Source of the DNA: Desmodesmus armatus
Lineage: Eukaryota; Chlorophyta; Chlorophyceae; Sphaeropleales; Scenedesmaceae
Reading direction: 5' to 3'
DNA length: 64,000 nt
NCBI GenBank assembly: GCA_007449985.2
Contig: VIIQ02000008.1
Coordinates: 496,001-560,000 of the forward strand
Within the stretch, counting starts at the first letter, position 1. The number at the start of each line of letters is the position of its first letter. The notes beneath the pieces were generated by a model that saw only the letters and a program-made list of their open reading frames with translations, was not told where the DNA came from and did not search any database. Below, in pieces: positions 47,001-58,356 of this stretch. A program made the translations under genes and the position numbers.

Positions 47001-49494
47001 CTGTCTGTTATGGCTCGTGCGTGTGTGGCCTGTGCATGTGGTGTATGTGTCGTGCTGCTGTGTGGCTTTCAAGTCCGTGAGGACCAATGACCTCTGTGTG
47101 ATGCATGTGAGCTTCAGAACTTGTGTCACATGTCCTGTCCTTACTGTGTGACCGGTGCATCTCTTGTGAATCGTGTATCCTGTGACACGACTCGTCACAT
47201 GAGCATCCTGTGTGCACTGTATTCCTGGCTGTAGACGGCATCTGGCTGCAAGACCCTGAGGCAACTAAGAGCCAGCTGCGGAGCTTCCTGTCTGGTTCTG
47301 GCGCGCAGTGGAAGCTGGTGGTGGGCCACCACCCCATCGCGTCGTTCGGCTCGCACTGCAAGTTTGGCATGCGGGGCGACTGCCAGCAGATGGCTTGGCT
47401 GGAACCAGAGCTGCAGGTGTGACCGAGGGGCTCGTGTGTCTGCGTGCTGGTGTTTTGGTGTTCTGTACGACAAGTTTGCGTTCGTGTCTCTGCTGCTGCA
47501 AGTGCGTAGCACAAGATCTGGTTGTGTGGCAGGCTAGGATGCGTGCTGCAGCTTCAGTGCGCTCACGCTCATGTGTTTTCTCCACACTGTGTCGACTGTT
47601 CACTCTGCCGTCTCTCTTCGCGTGGCGCCTCTTCTCAGTATTTGCAGTCTGCATCTTTTTTGGCGCGTACTTTGCGGCTGCGTACGTGCACTGAAATGGA
47701 GCTTGTAGGGCTTGTTTGCAGTCTGCTGGGTTTCCCGGTCTTGTAAGGCTGCAACTGCAGCTCACCTCACGCTGTAGTGGCACTGGCTTTCTCACTCTTC
47801 TTGTTTGTAAGTTAGGTATGTGTGTGCTTTGCTCTGCCGCCTCTCGTCTGTGCTTTGGCTTGCAGTCTGCTGGCGTTGCTGCCTACCTTGCTGGGCACGA
47901 CCACAATCTGCAGCACATTGTCAAGCTGTCCGACCCTGACAATGACGACAGCGACCCGGTGTGGCCACATCACGTGGTCAGCGGGGCTGGATCAGAGACC
48001 AGGCCAGATGAGAAGTCAAAGTACAAGGGAAAGGTGCGAGATCAACAGATACTTAATGTGTCACATTAGTGGCGTGGGCTCTATTGCGCGATGGTGTGGA
48101 GGAGAACACGGCTGCTGCTGGCAGTGATGCTGGTGTGTTCTGCCTTTTGCTTGCGCCCTGGATAAGCGAGACTGCGTAACGTCTAGGCGAAGCCAGAGCA
48201 CACCGAATGAAGAAGGTCGGGGCCAGCGGGACGGATCGCTCCACATATGGTCATGCAGCAGAGCCAGGACGAAGCAAAGTTCCGCGTTGCTGGCTTTCAC
48301 ATCCGCTTGGCTCGGCAGGAAATGGCGTCAAAGCATGGTGGCTGTCACTTCCTCTGGTTGATGTCTAGTTCGCATCTGAGAAGGATGTGTGTTTGTGCAG
48401 TGCAGCACAGGTAGCCGCACACTCGCTCTTGCCTTTCCTTGCTGGTTCCCTGCTGCTGGTGAAAGCAGGCGCATGGCCAATCGCCACATGGGCGTTTAAT
48501 TCGAGCCCCAAATGCGTCATCACGTCTTGCTGAAGCAGGCAGGTGTCCTTGTTGTTGCTTTTGGCACTGTTTGGTCACTCTCGCTTCCCCCCTGCTTTTG
48601 TCACTGTCATTGTTACTCCTGCAGAAGGGCTACAGCCTGGAGTTCTTGACAGATGACTCAGGCTTCGTGGCAGTGCAGGCCACCTCCACACACCTGGCCA
48701 TGTACTTCTACGGTGACAGCCGCTCTAGCCCTAGGCACTCAGCAGTGCTGAAAGCTGCTGAGCAACAGGGCAGGCCCCGCTCGGGCATGGCTGTAGCACC
48801 CCAGCAGACAACCATGCAAGCACCACAGCCCCAGGCGAAGGCAGCGACGGCTGCGATGGCAGCTACAGCGGCACGTGCTGCGGCGGCTGCCACAGCAGCG
48901 ACGGCAGCACAGGCTGCGACGGCTGCCACAGCAGCGACGGCAGCACCGGCTGCGACGGCTCCCACAGCAGCGACAGCGGCGACGGCTGCCACAGCAGCGA
49001 CAGCAGCTAAGGCCGCAACAGCGGCAACGGCAGCCACAGCGGCGACAGCTGCCACAGCAGCAATGGCACCAACAGCAGCTGCGGTAACGACACCAACCGC
49101 ACCAACTCCTGGCCCCATCCCTCGACCCGGCCCCCCTGCACCCAAACTCGCTGCGCCGGCCATTCAAGCACAGTCAGGTGGCGCAGCAGTGCGACCAGTC
49201 CAGCCTGCATCAGCAGCTGCGCCAGTGCAGCCAGCAAGCTTGCCCCGACCAATTGGCCCGCCATCTGCTCCAGCGGCAGCGGCAGTCACAACTGAAGCTG
49301 CGGCGAAGCCGGCCCAACCAGCTGCTGCAGTACAGCTCTTGCTGCCACCCCCAACACAGCCACTGCCACGGCCAGGCCCTGCACAAGCCATCCCAGGGCC
49401 CACGCCAGCACTAGCAGGGGCACCTGCACAGGCTGCTGCTGGGGGGTCTGCCTCAGCAGTGGCAGCAGCGGGGCTGCCAGCCTCCTCTGGGTGA
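44085..49494 (+). CDS. Purple acid phosphatase (TRAP type) with membrane anchor and Ala/Thr/Pro tail
   Basis: Eleven exons: 44085-44141, 44224-44341, 44513-44658, 44938-45058, 45339-45412, 45906-46014, 46263-46354, 46667-46817, 47235-47416, 47866-48033 and 48625-49494, giving 695 residues. All metal ligands of the low-molecular-weight purple acid phosphatase family are visible: Asp110 (GDWG), Asp143 and Tyr146 (GDNFY), Asn181 (GNHDY), His321 (GHHP), His361 and His363 (GHDHN). It hydrolyses phosphomonoesters at acid pH. The N terminus has no cleavable signal at the start. Instead KRRRRLLI (51-58) precedes a hydrophobic segment (about 60-82), which predicts a type II signal anchor with the catalytic domain outside or in the lumen. 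A Cys-rich insertion (CAANSLSKCPEGCC) follows the NHD motif. The final 265 residues are low complexity: Ala/Thr repeats, then Pro/Ala/Gln-rich sequence like algal cell-wall proteins. If translation started at the third-exon ATG (44518), the hydrophobic segment would act as a signal peptide. For exon 6 I chose the donor at 46015 (GTGAGA), because it keeps phase. Confidence 0.9.
45070..45089. repeat. 20-bp perfect palindrome in phosphatase intron 4
   Basis: GAATATTCTGCAGAATATTC reads identically on both strands. It starts 11 bases after the 5' splice site. Confidence 0.95.
45110..45137. repeat. 28-bp perfect palindrome in phosphatase intron 4
   Basis: Centred on GAATTC with arms reading GGCATTGGCGT outward. 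It lies 20 bp after the first palindrome in the same intron. Confidence 0.95.
45461..45569. repeat. Hairpin and 47-bp tandem repeat in phosphatase intron 5
   Basis: GTTGGTATAGAG at 45461-45472 is the reverse complement of CTCTATACCAAC at 45495-45506, with an inner GTAGTG-G-CACTAC palindrome. The block starting at 45477 is repeated from 45524 to about 45569 with period 47, duplicating one arm. Confidence 0.9.
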
Positions 49495-51195
49495 ATTTGG
49501 TGCAGCTGTGGGACCAGCTGTGGGACTGAGGAAAGTGCTGAAGAGTTGTGGCAGGCTCCTGCTGCTCTGTCGACGTTGCTGTGGTGTCCACGCTGACAGC
49601 GGCTGTAGCCAAGTCAAGCCTCAGCCAAGGAGCCCATGTTACTTTCAAGGTATCGGTTGGATCAAAGAGCGGTTCGCTTCAAGTTTTGGCATCAAGCTTG
49701 GTACACTGAGCCTTAACGAGCTTGGGGCAGGTTGGGCAGCATTGCAGGCATATACAAATGCATTGTGGGGGCCAGCCGTGTGGGATCTTCAATATGTTGT
49801 GCTGCAACAGGGTGTGGAGGTTTGGATGGTTGCCTGTTGCTGTTGACTGTGTGATGCGCAGCACTTGTGCATGCCTGCATGCAAGCTGCTAGGTGTATCA
49901 TGGTGGGGTTCAACCAGCTCACAGCCAAGTATGTTGTTGGTGCTGCAGCAGTTGCTTGTCACTGCGTGTGGCATACTGATGTGGCATCTGCTTCTTATCG
50001 CTTTTTAACATTGGTGCTTCTCTCGAGGCCTGCACTGGTGCTTCTCCCAGGCGGCAGGCTAGGCAGCAACCACTCTCTGTGGAGTGGCCAGCATTGTTCA
50101 TGTATCCTGCTGATTTGCACTTTGGGTGTTGCATTGCTTGCCCACCTGGTTGACTTGTCATACTTTCACGCCATCATATGCACCATATGTGCACGTTCTT
50201 CTGTCTGTGTGCATCCTGCAGCTGTCAATGCATACCATCTATGTCAGATATGGCACCTGGTGATGCTGCTAGGCGTCGGATTCAGCCACCGCAGCTGCCG
50301 TCAGGCAGTGACAGACATCTGACGCGTTGCAGTGCGAGTCTGCCTCCAGCAAGCCCCTGGTTACAGCCCACGCTTCGACAGTCGATGTGACAGGACTGTT
50401 GCCCATGTCATGTTCTGGCTGCGTCAGGGGGCGAGATGTGTTCAGGGTTGGCAGTGCTTGCGCCACCTGCTGAGGAGAGCGGTTCGGAAGTAGACAGGTG
50501 TTGATGGTGCCCGTGCAGCTAGCTGGTGGCATGCTGTGCCAAGGCTTTGTTGTTGGGTGTGGTGTTGGGGTTGGGGGAGTTGTAAACAGCACCTGCATGC
50601 AAGCTTGAGTTGCCACACTGCCTCAAGTGCTGTGGCTCAAAAGCTACCCAGCACAGGTGGGGTGCGGTCAGGCTGCCGGCACAGCGCAGTGGCCTGCCGC
50701 GGTCTGCTGCCACTGCGCGTGCATCATGCACAGTGTATACATACAGTGTATCTTGCCAGGCTGCTCGTGTGTGGGTGTTGTGTGGCACTGCTGGCATAGC
50801 ATGGCTCACGGCTTCAACGGGGCTATTGAGCACTTCAAGTTGATATCAATTGAGCACTTGCCTGCGACGTTCAGGGGATCCACAGCGTGAATGAAGGGTG
50901 TTACTGGCATGAGCCCCATGCATGCATCTGCCGTGGTGTTTTATTGTAGTGTGTACACCAGCCTATCTTGCCAAACTCGTTGGCTCACCTGGCCATGCAA
51001 TTGTGGGTTTGCTGCTGAATGGCCAATGCGACTTGCATGGCAGTAACAGCGTGTGTCGGTACACATGTGTTGAGCGCAGGGTGTGAGCACGTCCATCACT
51101 GTAAGGTATCAGCAACCCCACACCCGCAGTACGGGGTGTTTCAGGCAACAGGTTGCGTGGTCACAGCCCAGGCTGCATCATCTGTGGCCCATCTT
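49495..51195. other. Intergenic: phosphatase 3' flank
   Basis: About 1.7 kb without a supported gene. It is rich in short GCATGC-type words, like other non-coding parts of the window. It probably contains the phosphatase 3' untranslated region. Confidence 0.4.
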
Positions 51196-51341
51196 GGGTC
51201 AACACAAGCTTGACTGATCAAGGCATCAGCACCTGCTGATATGCCTGTTCTGATAAGTTCATGTTCTTGCAGCGTTGCGGAGAGCAATGCAGCTATCCGG
51301 CCGAAACTGCACGATCCAAACTGACGTCGCGCCGAGGGTTT
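51196..51341 (+). repeat. Duplicated upstream block of SDR gene A
   Basis: Diverged direct copy of 55621-55763. Shared landmarks are CTTGACTGATCAAGG, a TGCTGAT-TGCCTG stretch, TTGCAGCG..GCGGAGA, TGCAGCTAT, and GACGTCGCGCCGAGG near the right end. It probably holds the promoter and leader of the ancestral SDR gene. In this copy it is now separated from its gene by the retrotransposon. Confidence 0.8.
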
Positions 51342-51409
51342 AGTCGGGTGGTTCTGACGTCAATGGGCACGACGTCTCACAAACACAACGTTGCGACGTT
51401 ATGATCAAA

Positions 51410-51420
51410 GCTAACCTACA
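51410..51420. repeat. Target-site duplication, copy 2, left
   Basis: GCTAACCTACA, repeated exactly at 53108-53118. Confidence 0.9.
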
Positions 51421-53107
51421 TCATCATCATCATTACACGTGTTTCCGGCCAGGTTCATTGCGCATGCAGCATGCTGCTAGCAGCAAATCGACCTTGGTGC
51501 AAGACAAGCAATACACCACCAGACGACCAGTGACCTAGGACACTAGATAGCCTGGACCAGTTACGGCCCTCAAAGCCAACAGCACAAGAAAAAGCTAACA
51601 TAGGTAGCATGTTGTACATATACTATACAAGCAACTCAGTTGGACATGACCCCTGGTCCACTTGCAGACCATGCTGCCTGGAATGGCAGGGTCTCAGCGC
51701 GCTGCCGCATCCTGCTGCTGTGGGTTGTGGCATTGAGTGGTCGCCGGAAGGGCACCCCAGTAGCGTGTGGGTGTGTCAGTCTGTAGAGCATGCTCCGCCA
51801 GGAACCGCGCAACGCACATGCACCTATTAAATCGTGCATGTTCGTCGGCTGCCCCAGGGCCTGCAGGTCCCTCGTGACACATTTTTCCCAGCTCATAGGC
51901 GGTGCCCCCCGCGGTGCTGCACCGGCGTCATGCATCAGAGAGAAGAGGGCCTGCCGAGGATAGCGCTCCTCGCCCATACGCAGGACGTGCCCCAGCCACC
52001 GCAGCCTGTGGGCTGTGAGGTGGCTGGCTAGGCTGACTGTGTCACACTGAGACCATAGATGTTGCTTGCTGTGCCGGTCAGCGCGACGCACATTCAGAAT
52101 ATGCCGGAGGCAATCAGAGTGCACCACTTCTAACCGGTCAGCCTGCTTCTGAGTAAGAGCCCAGGTCTCACTGCCAAACAGTAGCACAGGCAGCACATAC
52201 GCGCGGAAGCACTGCATCTTGAGCTTAACGCCCATGCTGCGGGCGCCCCACACACGCTGCATCTCTGCGAAACGACCCCTGGTCTTGCTGATGCGGGCAG
52301 TGATCTCAGCCTCCCAGCTTGCAGAGGTATCGACCACACCCCCCAGATACTTGAAAGAAGGCACATAACGCGCCTCACCACCTGACAACTGCACACTCTC
52401 TAGTGGTTGACCATCATGACAAACAGCCATGAGCTCGGTCTTGGCCGCATTGACACACATGCCCATTCTGCTGCAGACAGAGTCGAACACCTTGAGCATC
52501 AGCTCCAGCTCAGACCTGTCACAGCTCATAAGCACTAGGTCATCCGCATACATGAGAGCAGCTATAGTCAACATGGTGCTGGGCCCACCAGCCCTGGCAT
52601 GCCAAGGCAGCACCTCTCCCTCAGCCCTGAAGGCTAGCCGCACACCACAACCCTCAGGCATCTCTGCCAGCGACAGCCTGACAACACAATCAAAGAAGAT
52701 GTTGAACAACAGAGGAGCAATCACACAACCCTGACGCACACCACGGCCGATGTCAAACCAATCGCCATGCTCGCCGGCCAGCTTGACCGCAGCCTGTGTG
52801 CCTGTGTGCAGGTCAGCTAGTAGCTCGACCACCTTAGGCTCCACACCATAAGCAGATAGCACACGCCAAAGCGCATCACGGGGGATGGAATCATAGGCCT
52901 TGCGCAGGTCAACAAAGGCTAGGTACAGCGGCTGCTTGTACCTGTGGCACTTATACATGATGGACCGCAGGGTGAAGGTGGCATCTGACAAACCCCTATT
53001 GCTCCGAAAAGCACACTGGCTCTCCAACAGCTGGCTATCAACCTGGTCGCTGACACGATGCAGCAGTATCAAGGCATACACCTTGCCAGGGATGCTCAAC
53101 AAGGGAT
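51421..53107 (-). mobile_element. 5'-truncated non-LTR retrotransposon, copy 2 (upstream of SDR A)
   Basis: About 1.69 kb in minus orientation between 11-bp target-site duplications (51410-51420 and 53108-53118). The 3' tail reads TAATGATGATGATGATG on the element strand, two triplets longer than copy 1. The 5' end is truncated, about 200 bp further upstream than in copy 1. It ends within the phosphatase-SDR interval, 65 bp before the SDR A start codon. Confidence 0.93.
51636..53102 (-). pseudogene. Reverse transcriptase domain of copy 2
   Basis: 488 codons without interruption. This copy retains more of the fingers (SQCAFRSNRGLSDATFTLRS) and then the same RT motifs as copy 1: RKAYDSIPRD, RQGCVIAPLLFN, YADDLVLMS, GSETWALT, RWLGHVLRM. 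The first Met is internal to the original polyprotein. Endonuclease and upstream frame are absent, so it is a dead-on-arrival copy despite the intact frame. Confidence 0.88.
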
Positions 53108-53118
53108 GCTAACCTACA
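53108..53118. repeat. Target-site duplication, copy 2, right
   Basis: Exact copy of 51410-51420. It lies 53 bp upstream of the SDR A ATG. Confidence 0.9.
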
Positions 53119-53171
53119 CCTCCTCTATATTCATCTGAGTGTCAGCACCTGCAGCGCTATCCCACGCCAGC

Positions 53172-55339
53172 ATGCGCAAGGTAGCACTCGTCACCGGCGG
53201 GGCAAGTGGAATCGGTCGTGCAGCATGCCTTGAGTTTGCAAAACACGGCATCGCTGTGGTCATAGCGGACAAGGACGAGGCAGCTGCACAGGCGACGTTG
53301 GAGGAGGTGTCAGGTAATGCAGTTGAAGGTTGGGTCTACCATCAGCACCAACACCTGCAGGCATGCTCTGGTGTCTGCAACCACCCAATGTTACTGCTGT
53401 GCTTGTGCATGCAGCTGTTTTTGCCAAGAGTGATGAGGCCAGCAGCAGGGGCAGCGCAGCAAGTCCAGCAAATCCTGCCGAGGCAGAGGCTGGTGGTAGC
53501 AGCAGCAGTGCTGCATGCACCTTCTGCAAGACAGACGTCTGCATTGAGGAAGATGTGAAGGCACTGATGGAGCACATCCGCTCAACGTAAGCAGCACAGT
53601 GCTGCTTGCAAAGCTGTTTCCCTAAATTGTGACCAATGTCAGTCTTGCCCAACGCACAGCGTTGACCAATGACCAATGGCTGCTTCAAGCAGTCTGACAC
53701 ATTCACAGCTGGATCATGCAGCTGTTTACCATGTGGACATACACGCACCGATTGAAGCCAGGCCCTGTCGGACAAAGTGGCCACCAGTACAGAGCCATGC
53801 GTGGTCTGCCCCTGGCAAGTTCCCCTGTCAGCTGCAGCTGCTGTTGCGCCCCCTGCCACTCTTGTTTTCACCCCCTGCCAACTTGGCAGGCTGCAACTGC
53901 TGCTGCTGCTGCTGCTGCTGCCAGGTATGGCAGGCTGGACTACTGCCTTGACAATGCAGGAGTGGAGGGCATATATGCACCCACAGCTGACCACCCTGTT
54001 GATGAGTTTGACAAGGTGCGCATGCATGCTGCATGGCTCAATGCAGCATCCTGGCACTGTGTTTGGGTAAGCTTCTGCAAGCTTCCAATCTGTCATTAAC
54101 AAATGGTGATTCACTGCTGTGCAGCATGTGTCTGTGAACCGGACAAGCTGACCTGCCCTTGCAGGGTGATCAGGGCGAGCATCTGATACATCAAGCGCAA
54201 TGGCTGTACGGCAATCACAGTGTGCGGCCTGATGCTTGCAGAACACAATGAGGTCTGTTGACAGACACAGCTGTACCAGCGTTGAGCCTCGCTCAAGGTT
54301 GTGTGGCTGCCAGTCTGTCTCTACTAGGTCTGTCAGGGATGTCAGGGCATGTTGCTGCGGTCATGCAATGCAGGTTATGTCTGTCAATGCGCGGGGTGTG
54401 TTCCTGTGCCTGAAGCACCAGATCCCCCTCATGCTGGAGACAGCAGCAGGACACGGGGCCATCGTCATAACATCATCAGTGGCAGGTGAGGACAGCACTG
54501 CTAGCAGGAGATAGCAGGGTGCTCCAAGTGATTGGAGCCTGCAGGGACCAAGCAGTCTTGGTCTTGTTGTTGGCTAGGGGTTCAGCCAGTGAACCCCAGC
54601 TACCAGCTGCCCATGCCACAAGCACTGCCGAGCACCAGCACACGCAACAACATTGCCAGTTTGGATGCGCATTGCTGGCAAAAGGTGCTTGACCACCGCA
54701 GATCGGTGAGCACCCCAGAATGTTGGCTCACTGATTCTGCCCCTGGTGCCATGTTCCGTGTATCTGTGTGCAGGAGTGACTGGCCTGGCTGGCCTGTGTG
54801 CGTATACGGCCAGCAAGCATGCTGTGGTGGGCATGATGCGCTGTGCTGCTGCTGAGTATGGACCACTGGGCCTCAGGGTCAACTGCATCAACCCAGGGGC
54901 AGTAGGTAAGCACGTGACCCCATGAGGCTCGGCTGATCACACAGGCACATTGTGCCTTAAAGTGCCAGCAGGCAGAGCAGCGCTGCACGACTAGTGCAGT
55001 ACAGCAATGCCACTGCTGAAGTGTGACTTCGTTTTGAGCTGCATAGGGCAATGCTTGGATATCTTTGGCTTGGTTGACTCAGCCAGTCATAATGCAAACC
55101 AGCACTGAAGGTCAGCTGCTGGTTGCGTGTCTTGTGCAGACACACCCCTGCTGTCCCGCTTTGCCTCAAGCCTGCCTGAGGGGGAGGCTGCCACCAAGTC
55201 AGCCCTGACGTCCACCTACCCGCTGCGCCGCATGGCCTCAGCACAGGAGATTGGCGAGGCTGCTGTGTGGGTGTGCACCAAGGCCACCTACATGACGGGA
55301 CACACGCTGGTGCTGGATGGGGGCAGCGGCTGCACTTGA
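53172..55339 (+). CDS. Short-chain dehydrogenase/reductase, tandem copy A
   Basis: Six exons: 53172-53313, 53415-53586, 53925-54015, 54374-54485, 54774-54905 and 55140-55339, giving 282 residues. Classical SDR with Rossmann motif TGGASGIG, an acidic residue after beta-2 (VVIADKDE) favouring NAD(H), LDNAG, catalytic Asn in [10 protein letters not shown], Ser in VITSSVAG and Tyr/Lys in CAYTASK, and the C-terminal [14 protein letters not shown]. Exon 2 inserts about 30 Ser/Ala-rich residues before the TDV motif, which enlarges it beyond the usual 250 residues. The substrate is unknown. It is nearly identical in the conserved exons to copy B downstream, from tandem duplication. Its upstream region has been split by retrotransposon copy 2, so its expression may differ from copy B. 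Confidence 0.9.
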
Positions 55340-55932
55340 TAGGTCATCAAAAAATTGTTGGTAACTGCTGTTGTGACGGTGCTCAGCTTGTGGGATACTG
55401 TGCACCATGCAAGGACCTTTCAACACCCTTCATGAATCAAGGGTGCCTGGTGACTCGGTGACTGGTGGATGATTTGGTCCTGCAGGACCTGGTATGTGTG
55501 GCAACCCCGCTAAGCAACCGGAAAGGTGTATACATGCCAATCACATTCCATGTAAGACATCAGCAATTAGACAGTACCGTTTGTCCAAGCTGTTCCTTGG
55601 TCGCAACCCAGGCGCGTCATGGGTCAATACAGGCTTGACTGATCAAGGTGTCAGCACGTGCTGATGTGCCTGGACTTTGAAGTCATGTATTTGCAGCGGC
55701 GCGGAGAACAGTGCAGCTATTCGGCTGAATCCTCTTAATCCAAACCGACGTCGCGCCGAGGTTTTTTTATTTAGTTGTCACGCCCAGGTTTTAGCCTGGT
55801 GGGTGACTGTTAGAGACTGCACACCGACGGCGCACAAACACGACTTTGAACGTCGGTCTGATCAAACCTTGATACGCATCTCAGCGGCAGCACCTGCTGC
55901 GCTACTTGCGCAAGGTAGCACTCCGCGTCAGC
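55340..55932. promoter_or_regulatory. Region between SDR A and SDR B
   Basis: Contains the SDR A 3' flank and the SDR B upstream region. Positions 55621-55763 match 51196-51341, marking the duplicated promoter and leader. Beyond 55763 the two copies diverge strongly until just before the start codon. Confidence 0.6.
55621..55763 (+). repeat. Duplicated upstream block of SDR gene B
   Basis: Direct, diverged copy of 51196-51341, here still adjacent to its gene, with 169 bp to the start at 55933. Confidence 0.8.
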
Positions 55933-55983
55933 ATGCGCAAGGTAGCACTCCGCATCAGCATGCGCAAGGTAGCACTCGTCACC
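55906..55983 (+). repeat. 27-bp tandem repeat creating extra SDR B start codons
   Basis: The unit GCGCAAGGTAGCACTCCGC plus a GTCAGCAT or ATCAGCAT linker occurs three times in a row. Copies 2 and 3 each begin with ATG (55933 and 55960). The period is nine codons, so every start is in the same frame as the SDR. Confidence 0.9.
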
Positions 55984-58356
55984 GGCGGGGCAAGTGGAAT
56001 CGGTCGTGCAGCATGCCTTGAGTTTGCAAAACACGGCATCGCTGTGGTCATAGCGGACAAGGACGAGGCAGCTGCACAGGTGACGTTGGAGGAGGTGTCC
56101 GGTAAGGCAGTTGAAGGTTGGGCCCACAACCAGCACCTGCAGGCATGCCCTGGTGTCTGCAACCACCCAATGATACTACTTTGCTTGCACATGCAGCTGT
56201 CTTTGCCAAGAGTTCTGACGAGGCCAGCAGCAGGGGCAGTGCAGCAAGTCCAGCAAATCCTGCAGAGGCAGATGCTGGTAGCATCAGCAGCAGTGCTGCA
56301 TGCACCTTCTGCAAGACAGACGTCTCCATTGAGGAAGATGTGAAGGCACTGATGGAGCACATCCGCTCAACGTAAGCAGCACAGTGCTGCATGCCAAGAC
56401 GTACAAGAATCGAAGCCACATGCAGGGACTGGCCACCAGGAGAAGTGCCACGCTTGGTCTGGCCCTAACAAAATCCCTGTGCCAGCTGGCTGCAGCTGCT
56501 GTTGAGGCCCCCCTGCCAATATGCTATTGCTGCTGCTGCTGCTGCTAGGTATGGCAGGCTGGACTACTGCCTTGACAATGCAGGAGTGGGGGCCATATAT
56601 GCACCAACAGCTGACCACTCCGTTGATGAGTTTGACAAGGTGCGCATGCATGCTGCATGGGTCAGCGCACTCACTGCAGCATCTTGGGACTGCCTTTGGT
56701 CACCAATAGGCATGCGTCTGCAAACCGTGACTGATCTGACAACCACAGATGATAGCCTTACTTGTGTGCACCAGCAAAGCATGTGCACGTGAATCTCACA
56801 AGCTGACGCCCTTGCAGGTTGACTAGCTTCGCAGTACAGGCATCAAGCGATGACCATGGGACTCCCTCGTAGGGCTGTACGGTGGTCTGTGCAGCCTGAT
56901 AGTTGCAGAACACGGCATCTCTCAACAGACCATGGAGCAGCGTTGCAACCTGCCTCAATGCCTCTGCAGCAGTACTGATACTATCAGTACTGCTAGTAGT
57001 CAATTGCTGCTGAGACTGCCAGTGGTCACCCTTTGCAAAGATCAGCAATGCTGCCTTCTTGGTGGCCCCCCTTGCAGGTTATGTCTGTCAATGCGCGGGG
57101 TGTGTTCCTGTGCCTGAAGCACCAGATCCCCCTCATGCTGGAGACAGCAGCAGGACACGGGGCCATCGTCATCACATCATCAGTGGCAGGTGAGGACAGC
57201 ACTGTCAGCAGGAGATAGCAGGGTGCTCCAAGTGATTGGAGCCTGCAGGGACCAAGCCATTTTTGTCATAGTTTGGGTCTTGGCTGGGGCCCCAGCTACC
57301 AGCTACCCATGCCACAAGACACTGCCTTTTCAGCACACGTGTGCATAGCCCGTTTGGACGCGTTCAGCTGCCAGCTAAACCTACTAGTTTAAACCTACTA
57401 GTTGAACCCTAAAACCCTAATCCAGTGGATTCAGCTTGAACACACATCAGAAGTGACCACCAGCCAACTCACACCAGCTTTTGCCACAGGATTTGCCGCC
57501 ACCATGCCACCAGTGTGACACTGCTACCACGCTGTCAGGACCTCCTAGAATCCAGTGCAATCTTAGAATCCAGTGCAGCTCCTTGACAATGTTCCCCACT
57601 GAGCATGCTTTATGATGGCTTCTCTGTGCGCGTGACTGTCACCCTGTCTCCTTCCGGGCTTGTCAAGCACCAGAAGTTTCGAACTTTGTTGAACACAACT
57701 GCCCCTGGTGCCATGTTCTGGTTACTCATGTGCAGGTGTGAGTGGTTATCCAGGCATGTGTGCGTACGCCGCCAGCAAGCATGCTGTGGTGGGTATGATG
57801 CGCTGTGCTGCTGCTGAGTATGGACCACTGGGCCTCAGGGTCAACTGCATAAACCCAGGGGCAACAGGTGAGCACATGACGTCATGCGCCTCGCACAGGC
57901 ATGTTCTGCCGCAACTGGTAGTGGCAGGAGCAGTCTGCATCAGGCAATGCATGGCTATGCTTCGCAGTACTCAGCCAGTCATCATGCAACCCAATGCTGC
58001 TCGGCTGAAACCAGTCGTTGTGTTGTTCTGGGGGCCACTGGGTTGCAAAGCACATGTGGGATGTCGCAAGTTGCCTGAAAGCATCTGCTCTGCACATTTT
58101 TCAGAGCTCGGGCAGTCTATGACAGCTAGTATTCTGTGGGTGCGTGTGTTGTGCAGACACCCCCCTGTTGTCCCGCTTTGCCTCCAGCTTTCCTGGGGGC
58201 GAGGCTGCCGTCCTGTCAGCCTTGACGTCCACCTACCCGCTGCGCTGCATGGCCTCAGCACAGGAGATTGGCGAGGCTGCTGTGTGGGTGTGCACCAAGG
58301 CCACCTACATGACGGGACACACGCTGGTGCTGGATGGGGGGAGCGGCTGCACTTGA
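55933..58356 (+). CDS. Short-chain dehydrogenase/reductase, tandem copy B
   Basis: Six exons with the same phases as copy A: 55933-56101, 56197-56371, 56549-56639, 57078-57189, 57736-57867 and 58157-58356, giving 292 residues from 55933 or 283 from the ATG at 55960, which is equivalent to the copy A start. SDR motifs are conserved ([48 protein letters not shown]). Differences from copy A concentrate in exon 2 (one codon longer), around the catalytic Tyr (VSGYPGMCAYAASK versus [14 protein letters not shown]) and in the substrate-lid region (SSFPGGEAAVLSA versus [13 protein letters not shown]), which may change specificity. The repeated N terminus reads MRKVALRIS-MRKVAL. Confidence 0.9.
57407..57420. 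repeat. Short telomere-like string in SDR B intron 4
   Basis: CCCTAAAACCCTAA resembles one and a half units of the TTTTAGGG/TTTAGGG telomere repeats of green algae and plants. It is too short to prove a telomeric origin. Confidence 0.4.

Noticed and set aside
48708..49163. Long minus-strand Ala/Val-rich frames opposite the phosphatase tail
   Set aside because: They are mirror images of the Ala/Thr repeat (GC-rich triplets lack stops on the other strand). The plus frame continues in phase from the phosphatase exons.
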